NCBI GenBank assembly: GCA_030062745.1
Contig: CP099839.1
Location: 18,662,733-18,726,732, forward strand
Direction: 5' to 3'
Origin: Capitulum mitella
Taxonomy: Eukaryota; Arthropoda; Thecostraca; Pollicipedomorpha; Pollicipedidae
Length of the DNA stretch: 64,000 bases
Numbering within the stretch: position 1 is the stretch's first letter; each line of letters begins with the position of its first letter. The translations under genes and the position numbers were made by a program. The notes below the pieces were generated by a model, which saw only the letters and a program-made list of their open reading frames with translations, was not told the DNA's origin and searched no databases. Shown one piece after another: positions 1-12,500 of the stretch.

Positions 1-221
1 GTCATTCGCACAAAAGGAAAATTTAAGCCCGCAAGGATTACGTGCCTTTTGCTCGCAATGGGTTTTACCATGTTTCAAAAGCAATTAAGTTCCGCGGTAG
101 TATGTACACAGTACCACTTTCGTTCCAATAATTCCAGTCGTTTTCGGCCACCATGCCGATTTTCGGAAGGGCGCCCCCTAGAGTGAGTTCCGGCGTTGTG
201 CCCGGCCGCCGTCCGGCGCAC
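1..221. other. left edge: BicDR intron or 3' tail
   Basis: No further exon of the adaptor was recognised here. It is either the next intron or, if the in-frame stop near 180 is used, the start of the 3' UTR. Confidence 0.4.
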
Positions 222-525
222 CTGAGCCAATGCCCTCGTCGGCGGATGAGTCCAGCTCGTTCCTCAGGGACGGGTGTCCGGTGCTCGCCGGCGAGAGGCC
301 GGCGGCCGCCTCCAGCCGCTCCGTCAGCGACGTGTTCGCCGCGTGAATCTGCTCCAGCTGGCGGCGGCTGCTGAGCATCTGGCCACCGCGCTCGCGGCCC
401 AGCCTCTCCAGCAGGAGCCGCCGCTCGGCCAACTCCTGCAGCCGGCCGGCCAGCCGGGCCCGCTCCTCCAGCAGCGAGCGCTCGCGCCGCTCCAGGTCCA
501 GCCGCTGCTCGCTCAGTGTCTGGAT
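222..525 (-). CDS. BicDR: BicDR exon 5, left border tentative
   Basis: Acceptor ...GGTCAG before ATCCAGACACTG. Joined to exon 4 it reads MREE-IQTLSEQRLDLERRE, which lines up without a gap to LQAEIKMLSDRKRELEHR of vertebrate BICDL1. The coiled coil then becomes Ser/Gly-rich (DSSADEGIGS). The left border is the donor CAG|GTGCGC at 221. Alternatively the exon reads on for 14 more codons to a TAG near 180 and ends the protein there. Confidence 0.75.
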
Positions 526-3500
526 CTGACCGCACGGGCAGTAATAGTTCTACAGTGCAGGGTACGCATCTGAGGGTGCAGGAGGTAAGCGTTCTCCGGT
601 CCAGCGTCTGGACCTGACAGCACAACAGTGGTACACAACAGTAACAGTCATCCCCGCGTGGAGCTCAGGATCCCGATCTGACTGGGCAGGGAGTCAGAGT
701 TCCTTGGTGGGGGCCCAGCCTCTGAATCTGATGGTAAAGGTCTGCCAAAAGGCAGTGCAGGGTCTGGATCTGACGGCAATCAGTAAGAGTTCTCTAGTAG
801 CGGGCCCAGCCTCTGGATCTGACGGTAAAGGCCTGCCAAAAGGCAGTGCAGGGTCTGGATCTGAAGGCAGTCAGTAAGAGTTCTCTGGTAGCGGGCCCAG
901 GCCCGGATCTCACGGTGAAGGTCCGCCAGAAGGGACAGAAGGGTCTGGACCTAATGGTGCAGGGAGTACGGGTTTTTCAGCGGGGAACACAGCATTTAAA
1001 TGTGATGAAGGATAGTTGTGTATAGGTGTTATATATATGTAACAAAATAATAATAAATACATAAATAAATAAATAATAATAGGTACAAAATAAAAATCAG
1101 TGTCAGCAAAGTAAACTGAGAAAGACCGCTACACACTACGAAAAATCGTATCAGCTTACGTATCCTGATACCGATTTGGTCGTCTCATTCACATGATTTT
1201 GTTCTAAATTTGTATGGCCTGTTCACTTGATTCAGTTTCACAAGGAACATGATTGCCTCACAAAATGTAGAATTCACGCCGTTCAACTGTCATTTCAAAG
1301 TACCTGATAGCTGTAAAACAAACGCTAGCTTTGTGACCCAAAGCTGAGTGGCGTTGTGGGATTGTCTTACCTCTTCCCGCATGGCATCCACGTGAGAGAC
1401 ATGGAACTCAAAACTGTCTCTCCGCAAGTCCTTCTGGGCTCTCAACTGCTCAAGCTGTTCCGTCACTTGCTTCTCGGATTTCATCGCCTGCGAGAGCAGA
1501 TAATGACTGAGAGAGAACACGCGCGTCAGAACGCTGATCACCGTGAGCTGCTGTATCATGTTCAGAGGGTGACGGTAACTATACCATACAATGATCTGGT
1601 AACTAACAAGTCTTCGGAAGGAACTGAAAGGTCACGGATCAAGGACATTTTCGCAGACACACCTATCTTCAGGTGAGACATATCGACCAGAAATGCCGCC
1701 TTTTGACCCTGATGACCTTTCTGTCTCGAAGATTTAGTGGTCGCTGAATATGCAACACCTCAATCCCGTCAAGGCTAAAATTAATTCGGCGTGGAAATTC
1801 CCAGCGGTGGTATCTGCTGGTGGCTGCGGGGGAGAGTACGGTGAAAATATAAGCGATGAGGTCAAATGCTAAAGACATTTCCTCTCATTTAAAAGTAATA
1901 CGTTAATTATCTTGACGCTTTAGAGAGTTAAACGCTCGCCTGCTGAGGTGGCGTGGGAATTGCCTGTATTGAGCTGTGAGTGCTTCCTCTACGTCAGCAC
2001 TTCTGGCGGGCCGACCGGTGCCGTGGGTCACGTGGGTCGGGGAGCGGGGACCCGGTGCTGACTGGGTCTGCTGACGCCGCGCCGACGGTTTAAGACCCCT
2101 GCCTCGCCGCACTCACGTCCCGCAGCTGGCGCGCCAGGCGCTGGTTCTGCTCGGTGATGTCCTCGATCATCTGCGAGCGCTGCTTCTCCGAGTCCTTCCC
2201 CGAGTGCTGTTGGCGCTGGATCTGCTCCCTGTCGAAGCCACGGGTCGCACGTCAGGGCGACGGCCGGAGCTCAGACGTCGAGATCGGGGTCAACGGCGCG
2301 GTCGGGAGAGCCTCCCAGAGGTCAGCGCGTGGATGCCGGAGAATGAATGAGGCCGCTCCTGCTTGACCTCTGTAAAGACCGTCGGCTGCTGTTCGCAGGT
2401 CGTCACTTGGAGACTTGGGTCTGGTGCCTTTACGCACAGGGGCTCGATGACAGGCGCCACTGACCTGACGCTGGCAATGTCGGCCTGTAGCTGGACCACC
2501 TGGGCTTCATGTTCTCCCTCCATGGCCGACATCCGCAGACGCAGCGTGTGTCGCTCCTGCTCCAGGTCCTGCAATACGGGGCCATGTCAGGTCACCAAAG
2601 AGTTCCAGTCTGCCCATCATATGTCAGCATGGGTCGTCAGGATCTATTTTCATGTAGACTGGGGCCACAGCTAAAGGCGTCAGGCGCCGCCGACCAGGTC
2701 ATCGAAGATTTCCAGCCAGTTCTGGAGAGCTGGCTTGGAGACCGTTCGTCAGTTCACTACAGATTAGCGGGCTTCGTACCGAGAGTGAGTGAATGAGCTT
2801 CGCACAGCCAGAGTGGCTGATGGGGAAAATGACTGTCAATCGCTGGCCATGAAATGCCCATGATGCCCATTAATGTCGCTCTGTCCTTCATGGAGCGCGA
2901 CGATAGGCCCCATTTCGATCCTCTTATGGAAAGCTATTGAATCCGTCTTTGCGCTACAACTAAATGTTGGAGGCTATTTGAGCGGGTTTGCTGAGTCGGG
3001 CTCGCGCCTGCCGGTGTTGGTCGCCTCGGTAAGGGCTGCGGCCGTGTGTATGACCAGGAGCGATGCCTGTCATTTGGCTTCGCAAGCGAGACATTGCGGG
3101 CTTCCGCAATGAGATCGTGGCTGTGGAGCCGAGCGTGATGTTGCCGCAACGACCGCAAAGATCCAGTCATGACCATCACCGAATCCATTGCTGGAACGGA
3201 CAAGCGGTGTAACTGGAGACTCGAGCCTGGTCGTTTCAAATGCTGAACTGCAACCGTCTGACTGTGATGGCCGTCCAGCTGAAATCGTGCGTTATCTAAC
3301 CGTGGAACAGCAGAGCAGCATTTCTGAATGTGATTCTTCTCCAATCACCACTGATGTGAAACAGGCGATGTCTCTGCAAAACGTAACGTTTGAAGAGCGC
3401 TTAGTTACATTTGGACCCATCAATGGTTCGCAACAGATTATTCGCTGTCGTTTGATGTGCTGTGTGGCTCTTGTGGTCAGCGCACGTCTGACCACGCCGA

Positions 3501-6500
3501 TGATTCTCGACGGTTTACGGTCCTGACCATTTACTGTGGTATCGCGGGATGGTGTACTTTGAAGAAGAAGATAACAGCTGACTCGCCAACTTAGGCTATG
3601 AACGTCATCGTCGCATCCCCGGAAGACATTTTCCACGTCACACAATCCTTAGCCATTTGTCAAGCTTACAAGTATTGGCTTGCGTTGACTCACGCACTCA
3701 TGCAATATTCAGGAGCAGACTGGCGCTGTGGCGCCATACAACGTTCCCGGCAAATCGCTGGCAATGATAGATGGAGTTCGCTCGAACCTACACTTTACTC
3801 TTAAGTCGGTAGCTCAGGAACAGTGCGCCGTTATGAGACACAACAAATGGTCAAAACATCTGCGGCGTAAAATCAGGCGGCCGCCGCCGACCGCGCGGCG
3901 CATTTGCCGCCGATTGCGACGGCAAACGGTGGGAAATCGGGCGGCGCGTCCTCCGACAGCCGGCCGCCGCCAGAAACGAGTCCATTACGCCGGCGCTCGG
4001 CGGCGCGGCGAGGCGCGGCGCGGAGCGGCGCGGGAGCCGGCGCGGGCCCGGCGGCGACTCCCGGCCGCACCGCAACGGGAGCGGCCGGCGTCAGTTGCCG
4101 ACTGGCCCATATTCCCCGCCGGCCCGGCATGTCTCACACGGGGTCAAGTGCAGTGGAGCGCCGGTGGCGCCCGAGGCTCGGGCGGGCTGGGGTCGGCTGC
4201 GGCGCGAGGGGCGCTCGTGTGGAGTAACGGAAACGACGGAGACCCGCTCCCGTCCAGTCTGCCAGCTAGTGCCGCGCTATTCGGGCCTTACGGGTCCCGT
4301 GAGTCGTTAGCTGTCTCTCCGTGTAGCCCTGGAGCAGACAGCAGCCTCCGACCGGACCCGCGAAAACGCGAGACCCCGCTCATCGCAGACAAGAGTAGCT
4401 GGCACTGAATAGGAGCCGCCGCCGACGTCTTCACGGTGTAGAGTGTAGAGGTCACGGCGACTCTCAGAGAAGATGACGCGGGCGCCGGCGCGTGACGCTG
4501 CGTCTCGATACGTCACTCCTTGTTCGTGGTGCGACCGTGACAGCCGGCGAGCGGTTCATGATTATGAAAACTAAAATGTGCACGCTTGACCTCGCGATAG
4601 AGCGCCGTGCCACTCGTCCCACCCTGCCACACCTATCACCCCAGCAAGGAAAAAAAACTCGTCACGAACTGAGATATTCTCCGACACTCGGTGCACCGCT
4701 GAATTCACCTAGACAAAACTTATTTTCGCTGTTGGATTGAACGCCAGTTGGGGTTTGGCACGCTCCGTTCGGCAGCAAAATCCCCTGTTTGTGCTACGGC
4801 CTTAATCGCTAGGTTTTTTTACGTCTGGACAGGAGTCGGGATGAGTTGTGATGACAAAAGACTGGCTATCCGATGAGTCTGCCAACCTTGCCACTTTTTG
4901 TTGCATCATATCAGGTTTCTTCCCACAAGCCCACGGAGGTCTTCTCTTTTTCCGTTCGCGATGACTGTGCCTGCCGGTTGAAAGCTGCCAGTGAGACGTT
5001 TTCTGGCTGTCCACATATGAATGGAACCAACCATACGTAAGCGTAGGACTGCTAGCCCGATGATACTTTTTAGCCTTTAGCGGAAGATCGCTCAGACAGT
5101 GGACTGGACAACTGGCTTCCTGGCATCGACTGGCTGTCGGTCCACTCGAGATATGCTCCTCGTTTTTTCAGCGTCTAAGGTTCCCGTTTGGTTGAAAGGT
5201 CTCGGCCTCTTGAATGTCTCAGGTGGCCTTGGAAGCGCTCTCGGCGTTCCGCTCTTCTGAGGTCTACTAGTCCAACGCAACGTTCCGTACTTACTGGGGA
5301 AGGGCCACACCGCGCCGGAATTGTCTTACCGCGCCAGGAATGCTGTGCCGACGGCGACCTCGAACGACTAATTATTCTCGACGAGACGAGGACCGTAATG
5401 AGGCGGTCGCGCTGAGAAGGCCCGGTGGCAGAGACATGATGGTACTGGACGTTCTGATCACAGTAACAGACGGATTCGCCGTTGTTTTAACGGATGTTTT
5501 TGGGCCGGTCCCATGACACAAATCTGATACGAATGTAACTAATGGTGTAATAACCGATGGTATCGACAAACCGTGAACAATGTTCGGTACCTACTGTCTG
5601 ATTCGTTTGGTCCATTAACTCCCATTTCCCGTTTTCTTCCTGGAGGCTTAAAGACCTAAAAACGTAGCAGAGTTTTTCACAGACGATTGCTGGTGTGGAA
5701 ACAACGTTATAACCTATGTAATGATGATCGGACAGATATTCAGTATTTCAAGATCTGGTGTGACGTTAGACGATGAAATTAAAGACGGATGCATTCGGAA
5801 TCAGCTGATGATCTGAGCGCCGTGAACTGACTTTTTGGCCTGTGTTTGACGGCATTTGAAAAACGTCATGGCACAAACGTCATGGCACAGTTCTTCCGCA
5901 ATGCAAAAGGTTATCGACTATCAGAAAATGATCGGAAGAAAAGAGATAAATAAGCGGGAGGCTTTTGGGTGTAATATGCCATAGTGCAGAGACGGTGGCA
6001 GTAACACCAATTCTAGAGTATTTTGACGCGAAACCTACGGTGTTACGTTAGAACTTTCCGATGCATATTGCAATGTTGTAACAAAGAAGTGAAGAGATGA
6101 TAACGTCGATGTTCTGCAGATGGGGTGCTTGCTAGTTTTTGCTTGTAAAAAGTTTGGTCGCATCTTGACAAGCTTTCCCGTCTGAGGCCTCTCTCGTGCC
6201 CCGGAAGTTCAGCACATGTCACTCCACGGGTGACGTCACTCTGCCCGGTCGGCCGTCAGCTGGTGACCCGGACCCAGCCGATGCCGTCTGACGCGATGCG
6301 GCGTCACACCCTCCTCCCGGCGTCCAGGGGAGCGCCGCCGCCGCCGCCGCCGCTGAATCCAGGGCCGAGGCTGCGCGGTGTCTGACGGCCGCCGGTCCGG
6401 GCCGGGCCGGGCCGGACGTCCGGCAGGCGGTGACCCCGCCCCGCCCGCCCGGACCGGCCGCGGTCGTACCGCCGGCGCCAGCGCTGCCTGGCGTATCAGG

Positions 6501-9500
6501 CGCTCCGTAGCCCTGGTCGGCCCGAGCGGACCGAGCGCGTCCGTGCCGTGCGGCGGCGAGACACGCAGCTCGGCGCTGTCAGCTCTAGTCCGGGTGCCGG
6601 AGCCAGCACCAACAACGGTTGGAAGTGCTCTGAACCTTGCCGAGACCGACCTCCCTTCCGGAACTTACGCATTTTTTCCTCCGCGCCGCACGCAAACTTC
6701 CATGCCTGCTGGCAAAGCTGAGAGGTCGTGAGCCATGATTTCCAGCTGCACAGGAAATTTCCCTTTCCTGGAGTCAGGCCGGGCCGTCTGACCGTCGCTT
6801 CGCTGCGTCGCTTCGCTTCCCACCTTCGCTGCGTCGCTCCGAATGACTTCGCGCCTCGGCGGAGAGCACTGCCGGCTCCGTCCGGCCCGGCTGCCACCAG
6901 TCTTACCAGCCACAACATCCGACCGCACGCCTCGTGCGTGGCATGACGGCTTCGCTCGTCCTGCAGCATTTCGGCCATGCGGTGCCGGTGCCGGCAGGAC
7001 CGGCCGGCGCTCCCAGACCGGCACGGGCCGAGCTCCGATGTGTGCCTGCGTGGCTCGGCGTTCTGCATGTTGACCGGTGAGACTGCGGCGGAGTGGGCTC
7101 AAACCGGTGTTGGTAATCCTGCGTTGGTCAGGGTCGCGTGAGCCCCATCGTTTGCAACAACGTCGGGCAACACGAGCAACACGTTCTTGGCTTTCAGGCG
7201 TGGGTTGAAAGTGTTATAGACGTCCAGCTAGTCTCGAATGCACATATTTTAATTCCGTGCATTGTAGGCATGGTCATTATCGAGTGTTCCGTAAGGCTGC
7301 TCTACTCGTTATTTCCCGACTTGCTACCAGACCCGAGTAGGAAAGAGCTTTTAGTATCGCCGTGTAAGCGATGGCCGGTCCAGATGGTGGCCAGCTCTCA
7401 CTGATATTGAGGGCCCAAAAAGGCACCAGTTAGTGGTCGTGAACCCTGACGGATGACAACGCAACTTGCCACCGACAGTTGGCTAGAAAGTGGGGCGGGG
7501 CAGTGGACACCTGGTGTCTGGGCGCGTGTAATCTGTGTAGTTGCACCGACCCCACCTCTGAGAAAGTCAACGGAAATGAAAGCTTGCAGCGCTGCACATA
7601 GGCCGGCGCACACACATGTTGTGCAGCGTTTTTTATCACGGTAGCGTGGTACCCAAAAACTAGGCTTAAAAATGTTGATGTGAATGCAGTTGTTCTATGA
7701 GAACAAGTTAATGGAAGGCCCCAAGCCTTTGCCACTGAAATCACTGTATATAAATGACGATTCGTTTCTTCCGAAATGGATAGGCTCTTCGTCGACTGTG
7801 ACGAGGCGCGACTGGCACACAGCTGTTCGTGGTCCCCGTCTCGTGGTGAGTGCTCACAAAAACAATGGGAACAACAGTCCAATAAAGCGCCGAACAGAAC
7901 GCCCAAAGCTGAGATGAACGCATGACGAGCTGGGGTATCTCAGAACACCGCCTGGTCCACGTCTGTCGATGCAGGAATAACCTCGTAATATGCTATAATG
8001 TATAACACAGCATTTCATATAACATCATAGAGCGATACTTGATATTTAAATTGCCTGTGCTTTTTGCCATTGCGATAGTCAGTCGCAGTCGCTGTCGGTC
8101 AGGCGTATATGGACTATGTAATGACCAGAACAAGGACTAGAACGCTTAAGTGTCCTGCACCCATCACGCACGGCCAATGCATTGCAATGGTACGACCGTG
8201 AGCATGCCGCCTTCTCATGGCACTAGGTGTGAGGGGCCGTGGACATTGAGTGTTTTTTTTTTTCAACAACAGCAAATCGATGAAATGTTTACAAGCCCTG
8301 GAACACGTTTGGACCGTTAACGGCTCCAGTCATGTGGCTTCATTAAGTGCTGCCTCACATGTGTCCAGCTGAATGGCTGGTATGCTTGATTAGGAGAAAG
8401 ACAGCCATTTTCACCGGCTTACTGGATGTTATCGGAATCCGAACGAATCAGCACGATGTTACAGTGACATTCGTGCCGGCATCGAAGCACGTAGACACGT
8501 AACGTCTTCCTGTCTGGAGGTCTGAAGGTGTCACAAAGAAAGGCTCTGGATGATGGAGGTGGCGATAACACCGGCAACAGTGGCGCCTGAGCGTGCAAAC
8601 GTCATTGGACGCGCACCGGCAACAAAGACTTGACAGTCCGTAAAGGTTTCCTCGAAAACAGACACGTTCCCATTGTGAAACTGATGACTAATTCCGGAAT
8701 GCTGCATTGTTTCCTTTCAACCGCAATTGTGCTGCGAAGCATTTTTGGGGTTTTAAAATTACACGTCTGGAGGTGGCTGCCCATGGTACAGTTTGTTAAG
8801 GAAAGCGCGGTGAAAACAAATGCTGAATTTTATTTTGAATACATTGGGACACCCCAGACTGTCTCAACGTCCTGATGTGAGGGCACCATGCATGAAATAG
8901 AAATTCCAGCAACGCAGTTAACGTCTCGGTTCCCACCGTCTCTGCAAACACCCGAACAATGCAACGGGAAGAAGGTGCTTCACACACACAACGAGGAACG
9001 ACGCAACGTCATTCCGAGGGTATGAAGAGTGTTTCAGGCCAAGTTACCGAGCCAACCATGCTGGGCTTCAGATAGCTAAGAGAAGGATGACTCGTGATCG
9101 TCTCATGACAGAAGCAACAGCAATGGAAGTCATACGCGACCTGTATGTGGTAACTGGGCAGCTTTTGACAGACATAATACGTCTGGTGGTTGTGTTGCAA
9201 TCCGCAGTGTCTGCCATTTACTCGCTACAATGGTTTGCTGTAGCCCCACAGAGGCGGCTGCTCGGCACGAGGAGGACGCCGGTGCAGTTACCAAGTTCTG
9301 ACTCGTCCAGGCCAGGCAAGCACAGCTTGTCCCGTCCACTAGGGCAGCGCGGCTACTTCTCCATGTCACACCCCCCAGCTCTGCTGACCCAACCATCGGC
9401 AGTGTGTCCTGTAGAGTTCGACACGGTTCGAAAATGACGTCCCTAGCGCTGCCCAGTCCGCTGACGTGGAACCCAGGTCCTATCCGGACCCTATCAATTC

Positions 9501-12500
9501 ATTGCATATCAATGCCTAGTCCAGCCTTATGACTTTCAGTGTCCAATTATGCATGCAGAAAGTCTAGAGGGTATCCGATGAACCTGGAGTCTATGTTAAA
9601 CAATGGGTCACAGCTTCAAATGACTTCCATTTCAGGTACAATTTAGCCAGTGATATCCCGAAACTCAGCGTTTGGTACAAAATTTCGGGGAATAATTAAA
9701 CCTGGGCCTCGCCCCAGCCCTACGGATTTAGGGATTAGCCTGCTTTAGCCCTACCTGGGCCCCAGGGCCGGCCCTAAGCCCATAGGGCTGACCCGGCCCG
9801 TGGCGAACACTAGTGTACAGGCCGTCGGGACGGGTGCTTCAGCTCTCTGAGGTCACGCACGCCTGTCCACCACGGCCATCGACCGGGTGTGCGGCCCGCT
9901 GGCTGGCACGCGAGCCGGTCCGGCCGTGCAGCTGCGAGGACACGCCACGCTCCGCTCGATGACAGCTCAGGACCAGCGGCCGCGCCGCGTCCTGCGCCGC
10001 TCCAGACTCGACGGAGGAGTCCAGGGCGGACCAGGACGCGCCACACTCGCCTCAGGGTGTCTAGCAGGTCCTCGTTCATGCTGACATGATGGTACCTACT
10101 GTTATATCATAGAAGGCGCCACTGGGATAATCCGTCCGCTTTCAGGAGCGCACTACGTCCATTTTATCCTATATCCCGTCCTTCCAAGTGATGATCATTT
10201 GTCTGGTGTCGGTCTTCCGTTGGCAGTAATGCGTACTGTGGCAAGTCCTGCACTGTTCAACCTCTAATGCTTACAGAAAGTTCGGTTTTTTATTGGTGAT
10301 AAGACTGTTCTCTGTCCTACATTCTCGAACCTCTCACACTTGAAATAATAAACGTACATTTTGTATCATTATGACATGTCCCGGTTAACGGGAGTCAACT
10401 GCACCTGCTCACTGACTCTTTTCAAGAATGGTGCCGTCTAACTGCTGTAAAGGCCCGTTGTACGGCACTGTCTGGGCCTGGATTCGCCTAATGCTAAGTT
10501 GCATGGGTTTTTCATTTCTGCATCTAATCGGCTGCCGTTATTCGACTGCTTCCTGACATGGAAGTTGATGCGGAGCGGCACAGGGTTTCCTTTGGCTTAC
10601 TATTCCACGGAGTTTGCGCCAGCGCAAACCGTCCGCTCCTTCATGATACAAACATCATTATCTCATTTTGCACAACATTAGGATTTGAACAACGTTCAAA
10701 TTCTCACCGCTCAACATCGAATGAACGGGTCAAGTACGCCAGTGCGCTTGTAGTGCGTGAAGCAAGTGACTAATCCACGGCCTTTCGGCAGTGCGCACAT
10801 TTAATATCTGACGCAGTTTTACGAAGGCGGCTGTGAAGCGCGTGTAATTTCGGGCAATCGCAGTCGCACGCCGGCCGCCATCACAGTCCCTTGCGTGTTC
10901 CTGCGCGTTGCGTCACGGCCCGTGATGCGACACCGCCTCACCGCATTCCCAGCAGACCATCCGCGTCCGCAACCGAAGCACGAGCTCGCGGCGCGGTTCG
11001 ACACCTGCCTGCACGCGGCAGGGCGCCCCGCCACCCGCGACCGTCGCCCACGCGCGCACTCCGTCATGATAGGCGGACACTTTCACTGCCGTGACGTCAC
11101 GGAGCCGCTGCCGTGACGCGTGACGCCGGGTCGGCGGTCCGCGGCCCAGCGCGGGCAAAACGTTGCCCGGGACGGCGCAGCGACTCGAGCGAGCCGCGAC
11201 CCCTCCGTGCGGCCCGCGGCCCGCGACCCTCCCTGGCGACACCCGTTCTGCCCGGTGGCGGCTCGGCCGCGCTGCCGCTCACGGCGCGGGGGAGCGGTCG
11301 CACGCCGCGCCGGCGTGACCCCCGGCCGCCGCCGGAGGAGGCCGAGCTCTCGGGCCGCACGGCCGGGCGGGGCCGAACTGGTTTCGAAACGGTGCCAATC
11401 GCCGGCGAGCACCGGCTGCTGGGTCCGCAGGGAGCGGTCCCTCGGCGCGCCCTCAACCATGGGAGGCGGCCGAGCGACGTGTTCGCGGGCTCGAGAGCGC
11501 CGGTGGGCGCTGGAGAAACGAAAACCGAGGTCGCGGGCTTTTTCAGCTCTCTTTGCCGAAGGTGGAGCGACCTCCGACAGCGAGTCATAAAAACGTCAGC
11601 GCTGCCACCCGCGGCAGTCTGAAAACGGACGGCCAATGAAGCTGAAAGACGAGAGCCCTCGTTTGTAGATGTCCTCCGGACTCGCGGGGCAATACCGGCA
11701 TCCATCCACAAAGAAAGCAGAGGTCGAAATTAAAACAATACCCGGAAGCCGATGGAGAGTTCCGAAAGTGCAGTTTGACAGATAGTAAACCATGATCTTT
11801 CTGGTTCCGGGGCTTCGCTTTCGACTGCCGTTACCATCAGGCTCTCCGACAAACAGCCTCCGAGCGGGCCACTGTCTGACCTATTGTTTTGTCTTAACGG
11901 ACGTCATCTACAGAATGGTACCTGGAAGGCGGGCACCAGTCCATCTACTACTCGCCCGGGGATCACTAACGTCCCAGTCGTGATGAACTCGCCCGCCGGG
12001 ACACCCAGCCAGGTCCATAGCGCGTGGGTCGCCGATGGCTGAAGTCGTCTTTTCCCTTCCCCTTCCCCAGGCCTTTCCTGCCGTGGCGCACCAATTTTGG
12101 ACAATGCAGGGTCACGCTCTGAAGAGTGCAATAACTGCTGGCTTGCACTGGCAAGGAAACATCTTTCGTTTGCAAGGGCACTAAGCTCTGAGCTTAGGGG
12201 TGTCGATCTGTATTGTTTTGAGAGGGCCCTGACCCAGCCAATGTTGATTTGGGCCCACCCAATATTTTCTGCCGATTTTATAGGCAAATGAGTAATAATA
12301 ACGAAAAGAACGGCTGCAACAGATAAGCGATAGGTGAAAAGTAAAGAATAAAGTTTAGAGCGATGTATCTATATACATTTTTTTCTTCCGTCTATATATA
12401 CCTATACACATGGGGGTAAATACAGTTTTTTATTCGATAAATAGTACCAAAGAAAACCTATAAATTTCCGTTAAGTAAGTTAAATCCGTTGAGAAATCCA

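Noticed and set aside
526..1370. A missing BicDR exon between exons 4 and 5
   Set aside because: Exon 4 joined directly to exon 5 lines up with vertebrate BICDL1 without a gap, so none is needed.
3728..4408. Plus-strand 226-codon frame in BicDR intron 1
   Set aside because: Arg/Ala/Pro-rich product of a CpG-rich patch, with several frames open at once.
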